DNA from: Lysobacter enzymogenes
GTDB taxonomy: Bacteria; Pseudomonadota; Gammaproteobacteria; Xanthomonadales; Xanthomonadaceae
NCBI RefSeq assembly: GCF_900106525.1
Contig: NZ_FNOG01000001.1
Span: forward strand, 572,128-636,127
DNA length: 64,000 nt
Direction: 5' to 3'
The notes under the pieces were generated by a model that worked only from the letters and a program-made list of their open reading frames with translations, ran no database searches and was not told where the DNA came from. A program made the position numbers and the translations under genes. Positions 19,729-28,639 of the stretch are shown one piece after another (position 1 is the first letter of the stretch; each line of letters opens with the position of its first letter).

Positions 19729-20038
19729 GCATGGCCGCCCGCGCGTCGTCCGCCTTGCCCGAGCTTGCGCCGGCCCGCGAACGCGGATTTGCCGCGCTGC
19801 ATCACGTCTGCGCGCCTGTTCATGCGCGCGGCTTGAACGCAGCCTGTACCGATGGCCGGACGCGGCGAACTTTGCAAATCGGCGCGGAACAGAATCCTTG
19901 CGACCCGGTCCGCGTTCGCGAGACGTTCACACGCGAAGCTGGACGCGCCGCCCGCCGCGGGCGGCCGTTCCGGCGCCGCGGTCTTTCCCTTTCCATGCGA
20001 CTGCAACCCAGGCAGTGCGCCACTGCCGCCAACAACGG
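19729..20038. other. long gap between gspF and gspG
   Basis: All genes from gspG to gspD overlap or nearly touch, but this gap is 310 bp. Frames through it on either strand lack a plausible start, ribosome-binding site or family resemblance. It might contain an internal promoter that gives extra expression of the major pseudopilin, but no -35/-10 pair stands out. Confidence 0.4.
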
Positions 20039-20488
20039 ATGACGACGACGATGCGCAACCTCCGCTCCATGACCCGCTCCCCGTCCCCGGCCCGCCAGCA
20101 GCAGGGCATGAGCCTGATCGAGATCATCATCGTGATCGTGCTGATCGGCGCGGTGCTGGCCTTCGTCGGCAACCGCGTGCTCGGCGGCAAGGACCGCGGC
20201 GACTACAACCTCGCCAAGGGCCAGATCCAGACGCTCTCGGGCAAGGTCGATTCGTTCCAGATGGATACCGGCCGCCTGCCCGGCACGCTCGACGAACTGG
20301 TCAAGCAGCCGGCGGACGCCAGCGGCTGGCTCGGCCCGTACGCCAAGGAAGCCGAGCTGAAGGATCCGTGGGGCCACCCGATCGAATACCGCCAGCCGGG
20401 CGAGAGCGGTCCGTACGACCTGGTCAGCTACGGCAAGGACGGCAAGCCGGGCGGTAGCAGCGTCGACGGCGACATCAAGAACAACTGA
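20039..20488 (+). CDS. gspG: type II secretion major pseudopilin GspG
   Basis: Main subunit of the periplasmic pseudopilus. 149 residues with a prepilin leader ending RQQQG, cleaved before MSLIEIIIVIVLIG (Glu at +5), so the first mature residue is Met instead of the usual Phe. The C-terminal globular domain has the GspG features LKDPWGHPIEYRQPGE and GPYDLVSYGKDG, which form the calcium-binding loop. Starts at 20039 and 20051 are both possible. First of the closely packed gspG-N genes. Confidence 0.95.
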   Translation: MTTTMRNLRSMTRSPSPARQQQGMSLIEIIIVIVLIGAVLAFVGNRVLGGKDRGDYNLAKGQIQTLSGKVDSFQMDTGRLPGTLDELVKQPADASGWLGPYAKEAELKDPWGHPIEYRQPGESGPYDLVSYGKDGKPGGSSVDGDIKNN

Positions 20489-20500
20489 GCGCCGCGATAG

Positions 20501-21052
20501 ATGCTCGCCGCGCGGCACAGTCCCTCCGCCCGCGGAGGGCGTCGGGGACCGGCCGCGAATGCGGTCGGCGCGTCCGCGCGCCGCACGGCGCCGCGCGGCG
20601 CGCTGCGCCAGCGCGGCCTGTCCTTGCTGGAAATGCTGCTGGTGATCGCGCTGATCGGCGCCATCGGCGTGCTCACCGTGGCCGCGCTCAACGGCGGCAT
20701 CGCCGGCATGCAGTTGCGCACCGCGTCCAAGCAGGTCGCCGCGCAACTGCGCTACACCCGCAGCCAGGCCATCGCCAGCGGCCGTTCGCAGAAGTTCACC
20801 ATCGACCCCAGCGCGCACACCTGGCGCGCGCCGAACGGGCGCAGCGGCGATATTCCCAAGTCGGTCGGCATCGTCTTCACCGGCGCGCGCGAAGTGCAGC
20901 CGCGCCGCGGCGAGGGCGCGATCGTGTTCTTCCCCGACGGCGCCTCCACCGGCGGCCGGGTCAAGCTGCACGCCAAGCAGGCGGCGTGGAACGTCGACGT
21001 CGCCTGGCTCACCGGCGAAGTCAAACTCAAGCGCGGCGAGGCGCCGCGATGA
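20501..21052 (+). CDS. gspH: type II secretion minor pseudopilin GspH
   Basis: Minor pseudopilin of 183 residues. The prepilin cleavage site is QRG before LSLLEMLLVIALIG, with Glu at +5. The leader is about 39 residues, much longer than usual, and part of it is encoded by palindromic DNA (ccctccgc/gcggaggg at 20522-20539). The GspH globular domain follows (QLRYTRSQAIASGRSQKFTID). A start nearer to the cleavage site would need a non-ATG codon. It lies 12 bp after gspG, and its stop overlaps the gspI start. Confidence 0.88.
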   Translation: MLAARHSPSARGGRRGPAANAVGASARRTAPRGALRQRGLSLLEMLLVIALIGAIGVLTVAALNGGIAGMQLRTASKQVAAQLRYTRSQAIASGRSQKFTIDPSAHTWRAPNGRSGDIPKSVGIVFTGAREVQPRRGEGAIVFFPDGASTGGRVKLHAKQAAWNVDVAWLTGEVKLKRGEAPR

Positions 21053-21501
21053 GCGCGCGCGCTGTGCGTCCGCCGCCGCGCCGCGCCAACCAGCGCGGCT
21101 ACACCTTGCTCGAAGTGATCGTCGCCTTCGCCCTGCTGGCGGCGGCGCTGACCTTGCTGCTGGGCTCGCTGTCCGGCGCGGCCAAGCAGGTGCGCTGGTC
21201 GGCCGACGCCGGCCGCGCCGCGCTGTACGCGCAATCGCTGATGGACCAGGTCGGGGTCGGCCAGCCGATCTCGCCGGGCCAGCGCAGCGGCGAGTTCGAG
21301 AACGGCCGCTACCGCTGGACGCTCGGCATCGCGCAGTGGCGCGACACCCAACTGCCGCCGTCCAACCAACCGATCGACCCCAACGCCATGCGCCTGTTCG
21401 AAGTGCAGCTGGCGGTGGAGTGGGGCGAGGGCGGCGCCAGCCGCCGCTTGCTGTTGCGCAGCCTGCGCAGCAGCAACGCCGGCAACGAGATGCAGTTGTG
21501 A
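21049..21501 (+). CDS. gspI: type II secretion minor pseudopilin GspI
   Basis: Pseudopilin of 150 residues, with a short leader cleaved after NQRG, before YTLLEVIVAFALLAAALT (Glu at +5). GspI, J and K form the tip complex of the pseudopilus. The ATG overlaps the gspH stop (ATGA), and the end overlaps the GTG start of gspJ, so translation is coupled. The C-terminal FEVQLAVEWGEGGASRRLLL strand fits the family. Confidence 0.9.
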   Translation: MSARAVRPPPRRANQRGYTLLEVIVAFALLAAALTLLLGSLSGAAKQVRWSADAGRAALYAQSLMDQVGVGQPISPGQRSGEFENGRYRWTLGIAQWRDTQLPPSNQPIDPNAMRLFEVQLAVEWGEGGASRRLLLRSLRSSNAGNEMQL

Positions 21502-22163
21502 GCCGCCGCGTCGCGCCGCCGCGCGCCTCGCGCGGCTTCACCCTGATCGAAGTGCTGCTGGCGATGGTGTTGCTGGTGGCCGGGCTGGCGCTGGCGTTCG
21601 CCACATTGTCGGCGGCGACCAAGACCGCCACCCGCGGCGAAGTGTTGGCCCAGCGCAGCGAACGCGAGCGCGCGGTCGAGAACTTCCTGCGCCGGCGCAT
21701 CGCCGCGACCCGGCCGGTGCCGTTCGCGTTCGATCCCAGCACCGCGGTGCCGCAGCGCTTCGTCGGCGAGCCCGACCGCCTGCGCTTCGTCGCCGACCTG
21801 CCCGACTACCTGGGCCAGGGCGGCCCGTACCTGCACGATTTCGCCATCGAAGCCGACGGCGACCAGACCCGGATCGTGTTGCAGCTGTCGATGGTGCTGG
21901 CCGGCGAGACGATCAAGGACGAGCGGCCGCGGCCGCCGGAGGTGCTGGTGGATGGCCTGAAGTCGGCGCGCTTTCGTTATCGCAGCATGGACCCGCAGCG
22001 TGGCCAGCTCGGCGAGTGGCAGGAACGCTGGCAGCAGCCGGAACAACTGCCGATGCTGGTGGAAGTCACCCTGACCGACCGCGATGGGCGGGCGTGGCCG
22101 CCGCTGGTGGTGTCGTTGCCGTTGGCGACCGCCAGCGGTGGCGGATTCGTGCCGGAGCTGTGA
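21498..22163 (+). CDS. gspJ: type II secretion minor pseudopilin GspJ
   Basis: Pseudopilin of 221 residues starting at a GTG that overlaps the gspI TGA (GTGA). The leader ends ASRG before FTLIEVLLAMVLLVAGLALA, a textbook cleavage site with Glu at +5. The large C-terminal beta domain (LRFVADLPDYLGQGGPYLHD, DGLKSARFRYRSMD) is typical of GspJ. Its stop overlaps the gspK ATG. Confidence 0.92.
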   Translation: MSRRVAPPRASRGFTLIEVLLAMVLLVAGLALAFATLSAATKTATRGEVLAQRSERERAVENFLRRRIAATRPVPFAFDPSTAVPQRFVGEPDRLRFVADLPDYLGQGGPYLHDFAIEADGDQTRIVLQLSMVLAGETIKDERPRPPEVLVDGLKSARFRYRSMDPQRGQLGEWQERWQQPEQLPMLVEVTLTDRDGRAWPPLVVSLPLATASGGGFVPEL

Positions 22164-23179
22164 TGGGGACTGGTCTGGGGGAATCGGGAGTCAGGTTCGC
22201 GGGCGCTGCTGGAGCGCTGGCGCGGACCGTTCGTGTTCGCGGGGCGGGTGGGGCGGTACGGCGGCTCGGACATCGCGATGGTGCTTTTGTCGGACCTTCA
22301 AGAACCCGCGGTGCGGCGCTTCTGTTGGTGATGTGGTTGATCGCCCTGCTGACCGCGCTGATCGGCGCCTTCGCCCTCAGCGCGCGCACCGAAAACCTGC
22401 AAGGTCGGGTGCAGGTGCGCGGGCTGGTCGCGCAGAACGCCGCGCGCGCCGGGGTCGAGTACGCGCTGACCCGGGTCGGCAGCAGCGACCAGAAACTGCA
22501 GTGGCTGCCCGACGGGCGCCCGAACCGCTGGCGCTACGGCGAGGCGCAGCTGGAGATCAAGATCGTCGACGAGAACGGCAAGGTCGACCTCAACCAGGCC
22601 GACATGCAATTGCTGACCGGGCTGCTGCAGAGCGCCGGAAAACTCGAACAATCCGAAGCGGCGAGACTGGCCGGCGCGATCATCGACTGGCGCGACGCCG
22701 ACACGCTGAGCCAGCCGGCCGGCGGCGCCGAAGACGCCGATTACTCCTCGGCCGGGCGCCCTTACGGTGCCAAGGATGCGGAATTCGAAAGCGTCGCCGA
22801 ACTCGAACAGGTGCTGGGCTTCACCCCCGAGCTGTATGCGCGGATCGAGCCCCTGGTCACGGTTTACAGCGGACGCACTCGCCCCGAGCAGGCCTTCGCC
22901 GCCAAGGAAGTGCTCGATGCTATGGGGTTGAACGGCGCCGACTTGGTACGTCAACGAGAAAGAAACCAGCCGGGGTCACAATTGCAAGGTGCCGGAGCGG
23001 ACGGCGTCGGCGGCGGTCTCGTCGGCGAACGCAGCGGCACCTATAGTATCGAGAGCCGTGCACGGCTGACGGATGGCCGCGAATCGGTGTTGCGGGTGGT
23101 CGTGCGAGCGGGAGGGGGAGCGGTGCCGGGAATGCCTTATACCCCGCTGCGTTGGGAGGAGGGAGCTTCAACACGATGA
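22163..23179 (+). CDS. gspK: type II secretion minor pseudopilin GspK
   Basis: Tip pseudopilin of about 338 residues. The hydrophobic N-terminal helix AALLLVMWLIALLTALIGAF follows a TRG cleavage site but, as in other GspK proteins, lacks Glu at +5. The alpha-helical domain contains the helix-hairpin-like segment VDLNQADMQLLTGLL and the DWRDADTLSQPAGGAE calcium-site region. The only supported start (ATG at 22163, overlapping the gspJ stop) gives an unusually long leader of about 50 residues. The stop overlaps the gspL ATG. Confidence 0.9.
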   Translation: MGTGLGESGVRFAGAAGALARTVRVRGAGGAVRRLGHRDGAFVGPSRTRGAALLLVMWLIALLTALIGAFALSARTENLQGRVQVRGLVAQNAARAGVEYALTRVGSSDQKLQWLPDGRPNRWRYGEAQLEIKIVDENGKVDLNQADMQLLTGLLQSAGKLEQSEAARLAGAIIDWRDADTLSQPAGGAEDADYSSAGRPYGAKDAEFESVAELEQVLGFTPELYARIEPLVTVYSGRTRPEQAFAAKEVLDAMGLNGADLVRQRERNQPGSQLQGAGADGVGGGLVGERSGTYSIESRARLTDGRESVLRVVVRAGGGAVPGMPYTPLRWEEGASTR

Positions 23180-24348
23180 ACTCGCAAGTAGCCGAAGGCC
23201 GGTTGGCCGCCAACCGGTTGCGCAGTCTGAGCGCGCGCCTGGCGCCGGGCGCGGGCGGCTTTTTCTCTTGGTGGGGCCGCACGCTGGCCTCGTGGCTGCC
23301 GCTGCGCACGCGCCAGGCCCTGGGCGTGGACCGCGGCCGGCTGCTGCTGCAGGTCGACGGCGGCCAGGTCCGCCTGCGCCTGCAACAGGCCGAGCAGGTG
23401 CAGGAACTGGCCGTGCTGCCGGACCTGTCGAGCTGGAACGACGAGACCAAGGCCGAACCCGCCGACCCGCTGGCGCCGCTGCTGCCGCCGCGCGTGGCCG
23501 AGCTGCCGCGCTGGCTGCTGCTGCCGCCGGCGGCGAGCCTGCGCCGCCGCCTGGCCCTGCCGGCCGCCGCCGCCGATCGCCTGCGCGACGTGGTCGGCTT
23601 CGAGATCGACCGCCAGACCCCGTTCACCGCCGACGCGGTCGCCTTCGACGCGCGCGTGCTCGCGCGCCGCGACGGCGACGGCCAGATCGACGCCGAACTG
23701 GTCGCGGTGCCGCGCCAGTCGCTGGATCCGCAACTGCAGGCGATCGGCCCGCTGGCCGCGACCCTGGCCGGCATCGAAGTGGCCGGCGCCGACGGCGTCC
23801 CGCTCGGCGTCAACCTGCTGCCGCCGGCGCAGCGGCGCACCCGCAGCGACCCGTTCCGCTACTGGAACCTGGCCCTGGCCGCGGTCGCGCTGCTGGCCCT
23901 GGCCGCGGCGATGTGGCAGGTGCTCGACAACCGCCGCGCCGCGATCAAGGACCTGCAGCAGACCATCGCCCGCAACGCCAACGCCGCACGCCAGGCCGCG
24001 ACCCAGCGCCAGGAGCTGGTCGACCTGATCGAAGGCCAGGCCTTCCTCGACCGCACCCGCGCCGCGCGCCCGAGCACCGTGCAGATCATCGACGAACTGA
24101 GCCGGCGCATGCCCGACACCACGTACCTGGAAAAGCTGGCGATCGAAGACGAGAGCCTGCTGATGATCGGCCTGAGCCGCGAGGCCTCCTCGCTGATCGG
24201 CAAGCTGCAGGGCACGCCGCTGTGGCGCTCGCCGGCGCTGACCGGCGCGGTCCAGCCCGATCCGGCCACCGGCCGCGACCGCTTCACCCTGACCGCCGAG
24301 ATCGGCGCGCCCAAGGCGCAGAACGCGGAGGGCGCGCGTGGCCCTTAA
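23176..24348 (+). CDS. gspL: type II secretion protein GspL
   Basis: Bitopic inner-membrane protein of 390 residues that joins the GspE ATPase to the platform. The cytoplasmic actin-like domain (about 50-230) precedes one membrane helix (YWNLALAAVALLALAAAMW) and a PilN-like periplasmic domain (RPSTVQIIDELSRRMPDTTY). The ATG at 23176 overlaps the gspK stop and has a strong ggaggaggg sequence upstream; a TTG 24 bases earlier is less likely. Confidence 0.92.
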   Translation: MNSQVAEGRLAANRLRSLSARLAPGAGGFFSWWGRTLASWLPLRTRQALGVDRGRLLLQVDGGQVRLRLQQAEQVQELAVLPDLSSWNDETKAEPADPLAPLLPPRVAELPRWLLLPPAASLRRRLALPAAAADRLRDVVGFEIDRQTPFTADAVAFDARVLARRDGDGQIDAELVAVPRQSLDPQLQAIGPLAATLAGIEVAGADGVPLGVNLLPPAQRRTRSDPFRYWNLALAAVALLALAAAMWQVLDNRRAAIKDLQQTIARNANAARQAATQRQELVDLIEGQAFLDRTRAARPSTVQIIDELSRRMPDTTYLEKLAIEDESLLMIGLSREASSLIGKLQGTPLWRSPALTGAVQPDPATGRDRFTLTAEIGAPKAQNAEGARGP

Positions 24349-25039
24349 CGTGACCGGCAACCGCCTGCGCCAGCTCGGCGCCGACCGCGAACGCTGGCTG
24401 GCCCTGGGCCTGCTGGTCGCCGCGCTCGGTATCGCCTACGCGGTGCTGATCCACCCGTGGTGGACGGTGCCGATGCTGGAGGCCGACGACAGCCTGCGCG
24501 GCCTGCAGGAACGCGAACTGCGCCAGCGCATGGAACTGCAGCAGGCGCCGCAGGTGCGCAACCTGCTGCAGCGCGTGCGCGAGCAGCAGTCCAGCCGTCC
24601 CGGCTTCCTGTCCGAGGCCACCGCCGAGCTGGCCACCGCCGGCCTGGTCCAGCGCCTGGAAACCGTGGTGCTGCAAGCCAGTCCGGGCAACCGCAGCTGC
24701 GGCATCGTCAACCGCTCGCCGCTGGCCGAACCGCGCCGCGGCGACCGCTATGCGCGCGTGGTGGTGCAGGTGCGCCTGCGCTGCGGCGCGCCGGAAACCG
24801 CGGCGGTGCTGCATTCGCTGGAAAGCGGATCGCCGCGCTTGTTCGTCGGCAACCTCAACCTGCTGTCCACACGCGGCTATTTCGTGCCCGGCAGCGCCGG
24901 CCCGGCCAACGACGGCGGCCTGGACGTGAGCTTCGACCTGTACGGCTACCTGCGCCCCAACCCCGCCGCGCCGGCCGCGGCCAACGCGCGCGGCGGCAAC
25001 GCCAATGCCAACGCCGGCGGAGGTGCCGATGCGCCTTGA
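24338..25039 (+). CDS. gspM: type II secretion protein GspM
   Basis: Small bitopic inner-membrane protein (233 residues) that binds GspL. It has one helix near residues 21-40 (WLALGLLVAALGIAYAVLI), a coiled-coil linker (ADDSLRGLQERELRQRMELQ) and a ferredoxin-like periplasmic domain, followed by an Asn/Ala/Gly-rich tail. The GTG start overlaps the end of gspL by 11 bp. Assigned mainly by topology and operon position, because GspM sequences vary widely. Confidence 0.87.
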   Translation: MALNVTGNRLRQLGADRERWLALGLLVAALGIAYAVLIHPWWTVPMLEADDSLRGLQERELRQRMELQQAPQVRNLLQRVREQQSSRPGFLSEATAELATAGLVQRLETVVLQASPGNRSCGIVNRSPLAEPRRGDRYARVVVQVRLRCGAPETAAVLHSLESGSPRLFVGNLNLLSTRGYFVPGSAGPANDGGLDVSFDLYGYLRPNPAAPAAANARGGNANANAGGGADAP

Positions 25040-25823
25040 CGATGCCAGCCCGCGGACCTGGTTGCTGGCCACCGCGGCCGGCTGGGCGCTGCTGACCTGG
25101 GTGCTGGCGCTGGCCGGCATGGGCCGTCACGTCGACGCCCTGCCGCCCGACCCGACCCTGGTCAAGCCGCTGCCGCAGGCGCGCAAGAGCCCGCCCGACG
25201 CGCTCGGCCCGCTGAGCCAGTACGGCGAGATCGCCGCGCGCCCGTTGTTCGTCGACGACCGCCGGCCCAAGCCGTTCTTCATGCAGGGCAAGGGCGAAGG
25301 CGAGAACCAGCAGGCCGCGTTCGATTACCTGCTGACCAGCGTGCTGATCACCCCGCAGCTGTCGATGGCGATCCTGCAGCCGGCCGACGGCAGCGAATCG
25401 GTGCCGGTCAAGCTCGGCGAGGTGCCCGAGTCGCATCCGTCCTGGCGCCTGAGCTCGCTGGAGCCGCGCCGCGCGGTGTTCGAAGGCCCCGAGGGCCGGC
25501 GCGAACTGGACCTGCGCGTGTTCAACGGCCAGGGCGGGCAGCCGCCGACCGCGGTCGCCGGGCCGCAACCGCAGCCGCAACCGGGCGGACGGCCGATGCC
25601 GGTGCCGATGCCCGCGCCGAACCGGCCGGTGCCGCAGCCGCAACAGGCGAACGTGCCGCCGCCGCCGCCGCCGCAACCCACGCCCGCGCCGCAGGGCGCC
25701 GACGCCACCGCCGCACCGCTGACCGAACAAGCCCAGATGGAAGCCATCCGTAAGCGCATCGAAGCGCGACGCGCGCAATTGCGGCAGCAGCAAGCCGCCC
25801 AACCCCCGGCCAACTCGCCTTGA
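25029..25823 (+). CDS. gspN: type II secretion protein GspN (XpsN type)
   Basis: Bitopic protein of 264 residues that in Xanthomonas (XpsN) occupies the GspC-like role of linking the platform to the secretin. One membrane helix (about 10-30) is followed by an HR-like periplasmic domain (about 60-170: RPLFVDDRRPKPF, LTSVLITPQLSMAILQP, LGEVPESHPSWRLSSLEP) and then a proline- and glutamine-rich tail including six consecutive prolines. A ggaggtg sequence precedes the ATG at 25029, which overlaps gspM. No PDZ domain is present. Confidence 0.86.
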   Translation: MRLDDASPRTWLLATAAGWALLTWVLALAGMGRHVDALPPDPTLVKPLPQARKSPPDALGPLSQYGEIAARPLFVDDRRPKPFFMQGKGEGENQQAAFDYLLTSVLITPQLSMAILQPADGSESVPVKLGEVPESHPSWRLSSLEPRRAVFEGPEGRRELDLRVFNGQGGQPPTAVAGPQPQPQPGGRPMPVPMPAPNRPVPQPQQANVPPPPPPQPTPAPQGADATAAPLTEQAQMEAIRKRIEARRAQLRQQQAAQPPANSP

Positions 25824-25846
25824 GACTGGCACGCAGAGTGGAACGC

Positions 25847-28096
25847 ATGAAGCAACGAACTCAGCAATTCGCCACCCACGCCCTGGCCGCGGCGATCATC
25901 GCCACCCAGTTGGCCTCGTGCGCCAGCGTGATTTCTCCGAAGCTCAAGCGCGACGGCGACCCGCGGGCGATGAAGGGCGCGAGCGAGGAGAAGGCCGGCG
26001 TGCGCATGGTGCACAACGGCGTCGAGCAAGAGCCGCTGCCGACCAAGACCGAGGAAGACGGGCCCACGGCGCAGATCCGCCGCGGCACCGGCCAGGTCAT
26101 CAACCGCAGCGCCGCGTCCAAGCCGCCGCCGGGCCTGCCCGGCACCACCGGCACCGCCTCGTTCAACTTCGAGGGCGAGTCGCTGCACGCGGTGGTCAAG
26201 GCGATCCTCGGCGAGATGCTCGGGCAGAACTACGTGATCGCGCCCGGCGTGCAGGGCACGGTCACCTTGTCCACGCCCAAGCAGGTCAACGCCTCGGAGG
26301 CGATGAACCTGCTCGAGATGGTGCTGAGCTGGAACAACGCGCGGCTGATCTACAGCGGCGGCCGCTACAACATCGTGCCGGCCGACCAGGCCCTGCCCGG
26401 CAACGTCTCCGCGCGCACCGGCAGCGCCGAGACCGCGCGCGGCTTCGAAGTGCGCACGGTGCCGCTGAGGTACGTCTCGGCCACCGAGATGGAGAAGATC
26501 CTCAAGCCTTACGCGCGCCCCAACGCGATCGTCAACGTCGACAACGCGCGCAACGTCATCACCGTCGGCGGCACCCGCTCCGAGCTCGAGCACTACCTGC
26601 GCACGATCGAGGTGTTCGACGTCGACTGGCTGTCGGGCATGTCGGTGGGCGTGTTCCCGCTGCAGTCGGGCAAGGCCAGCAAGGTCGTGGCCGACCTGGA
26701 GAAAGTGTTCGGCGAACAGAGCAAGTCGCCGGTGTCGGGCATGTTCCGCTTCATGCCGATCGAGGGCGCCAACGCGGTGATGGTGATCACCCCGCAGGCC
26801 GAGTACCTGGACGACATCAAGGACTGGCTCGAACGCATCGACAGCGCCGGCGACGGCGTGCAGCTGTACACGCAGGAGCTCAAGTACATCAAGGCCAAGG
26901 ATCTGGCCGACCGGCTGTCGGAAGTGTTCGGCGGCGGGCGCAGCGGCGGCGGTGGCGGCGAAGGCTCGCCCTCGCTGATGCCGGGGCTGGAATCGACCGA
27001 AGTGCGCGACAACGGCAGCGGCACGTCCACCGCCGATATAGGCAAGAGCAGCAGCGACAGCGGCCTGGGTTCGTCCGGCGGCGGCAGCGGCAGCGGCCTC
27101 GGCGGCGGCGCCTCGCTCGGCCAGCGCCAGGCCGGCAACGGCTCGGTGACGCTGGAAGTCGACGGCGCCAAGGTCGGCGTGGCCGCGGTCGAGGAGACCA
27201 ACTCGATCCTGGTGCGCTCCACGCCGCAGGCGTGGAAGTCGATCCGCAACGTGATCGACAAGCTCGACGTGATGCCGATGCAGGTGCACATCGAGGCGCA
27301 GGTGGCCGAGGTCACCCTCACCAGCGGCATGAAGTACGGCGTGCAGTGGTTCCTGGAGCAGGCCGCGACCGACAACGGATTCCCCAATCTCAACCGAGCC
27401 ACCAATCCGGCGGTGCCTTCCAAGTGGAGCACCATCGGCGCCAGCGTCGGCGGCAAGGGCGGCAACGGCCTGGTCTGGTCGCTGATCAAGAACGACGCCG
27501 CGGCGGTGATCAGCGCGCTCGACGAGGTCACCGACGTGCACATCCTGCAGACGCCGTCGGTGTTCGTGCGCAACAACGCCGAGGCCACGCTCAACGTCGG
27601 CACCCGCATCCCGATCGAGTCGGTGTCGGTGAACACCGGCATCGGCAACAACAACACCTACAGCCAGGTGCAGTACCTCGACACCGGCGTGATCCTCAAG
27701 GTGCGGCCGCGGGTGAGCCGCGACGGCATGGTGTTCCTCGACATCGTGCAGGAAGTCAGCTCGGCCGGCGCGCGCGTGGGCACCAGCAACAACGTCACCA
27801 TCGACACCAAGAAGCTCAAGACCGAGGCGGCGGTGCAGAGCGGCGAGACGGTGCTGCTGGCGGGCCTGATCAACGACAAGACCGACCGCAACTCCAAGGG
27901 CCTGCCAGGACTGAGCCGGATTCCGATCCTGGGCGGCTTGTTCGGCAACCAGGGCACGTCGACCGAGCGGCGCGAAACCATCATCCTGCTGACCCCGACC
28001 CTGGTGCGCAATCCGCAGGAGTCGCGCGACCTGACCGACGAGTACAGCCGCCGCTTCCGCGCGATGGAACCGCTGAACCCGAAGAAAAAGAAGTAA
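25847..28096 (+). CDS. gspD: type II secretion secretin GspD, lipoprotein
   Basis: Outer-membrane secretin forming the exit channel, about 749 residues. The ATG at 25847 gives a lipoprotein signal (LASC), as in Xanthomonas XpsD. The N0 domain starts near residue 105 (ASFNFEGESLHAVVKAILGE), followed by N1-N3 with a Gly/Ser-rich loop in N3 (about 365-430). The secretin core has VEETNSILVRSTPQAW, VHIEAQVAEVTL and the C-terminal GETVLLAGLINDK and RRETIILLTPTLV segments. It closes the operon and is followed by a strong terminator. Confidence 0.96.
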   Translation: MKQRTQQFATHALAAAIIATQLASCASVISPKLKRDGDPRAMKGASEEKAGVRMVHNGVEQEPLPTKTEEDGPTAQIRRGTGQVINRSAASKPPPGLPGTTGTASFNFEGESLHAVVKAILGEMLGQNYVIAPGVQGTVTLSTPKQVNASEAMNLLEMVLSWNNARLIYSGGRYNIVPADQALPGNVSARTGSAETARGFEVRTVPLRYVSATEMEKILKPYARPNAIVNVDNARNVITVGGTRSELEHYLRTIEVFDVDWLSGMSVGVFPLQSGKASKVVADLEKVFGEQSKSPVSGMFRFMPIEGANAVMVITPQAEYLDDIKDWLERIDSAGDGVQLYTQELKYIKAKDLADRLSEVFGGGRSGGGGGEGSPSLMPGLESTEVRDNGSGTSTADIGKSSSDSGLGSSGGGSGSGLGGGASLGQRQAGNGSVTLEVDGAKVGVAAVEETNSILVRSTPQAWKSIRNVIDKLDVMPMQVHIEAQVAEVTLTSGMKYGVQWFLEQAATDNGFPNLNRATNPAVPSKWSTIGASVGGKGGNGLVWSLIKNDAAAVISALDEVTDVHILQTPSVFVRNNAEATLNVGTRIPIESVSVNTGIGNNNTYSQVQYLDTGVILKVRPRVSRDGMVFLDIVQEVSSAGARVGTSNNVTIDTKKLKTEAAVQSGETVLLAGLINDKTDRNSKGLPGLSRIPILGGLFGNQGTSTERRETIILLTPTLVRNPQESRDLTDEYSRRFRAMEPLNPKKKK

Positions 28097-28129
28097 GCCG
28101 CGCCGCCGCGAGGCGGCACGCACGACTGC

Positions 28130-28158
28130 ACGGGGCCGGCTTGCCGGCCCCGTTCTTT
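28130..28158 (+). terminator. gsp operon terminator
   Basis: An acggggccgg stem with its complement (28130-28152) and a short cttg loop is followed by ttctttt. It lies about 34 bases after the gspD stop and closes the type II secretion operon. Confidence 0.85.
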
Positions 28159-28186
28159 TGCGCGATGCCGGCGGCTTCTTGGGCTT

Positions 28187-28384
28187 TTTGTAGGAGCGGC
28201 GCAAGCCGCGACCGCGCAACTCCACGCCGCGATGCGACTGCGATGCCGCGAGTAGCCGCGGCGTAAGCCGCGACCGCAGCTCGTGGCCGCGATAGGGCTG
28301 CGACGCCGACGCGAACGTCGCTATCGCGCGGCTTGCGCCGTCGCCGCATTGGCGCGGTCGCGGCTTGCGCCGCTCCTACGGGGA
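28187..28384. repeat. cluster of tgtaggagcggcgc elements
   Basis: A forward copy (tgtaggagcggcgcaagccg at about 28189) and a reverse copy ending cgctcctacggg (about 28382) enclose at least two partial copies of gcaagccgcgaccg-type sequence. With the gsp terminator this fills most of the 543-bp gap before the glycosyltransferase genes. The remaining stretch, 28385-28639, is very GC-rich and shows no gene or clear promoter. Confidence 0.7.
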
Positions 28385-28639
28385 GAGGCCGGCGGCGGCG
28401 CGGCGGCCGCCGCTGACGCCGCCATCACCCGCTAGCGGCCGCGATCCCGCACACTATGGGCCGTCCCGCACCGACGCCCCGATGGCCGAACACCGCATGC
28501 CCCCGCCGACGCACCGCCGCGCCGCCGCTCCCGCGGCCCGCGCCGTCGGCGTCGCGGCGCACGGCGACGGCAGCCGCGGATCGGCCGGCGAACGCCGCGC
28601 CGACGATGTCAGCGGCGGCGCGTACGCGGAGCCGCGGCG

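Noticed and set aside
19155-20042. A 295-codon frame reaching through the gspF-gspG gap
   Set aside because: It is an alternative frame of gspF that runs on into the gap; no start signal, domain or normal composition supports it.
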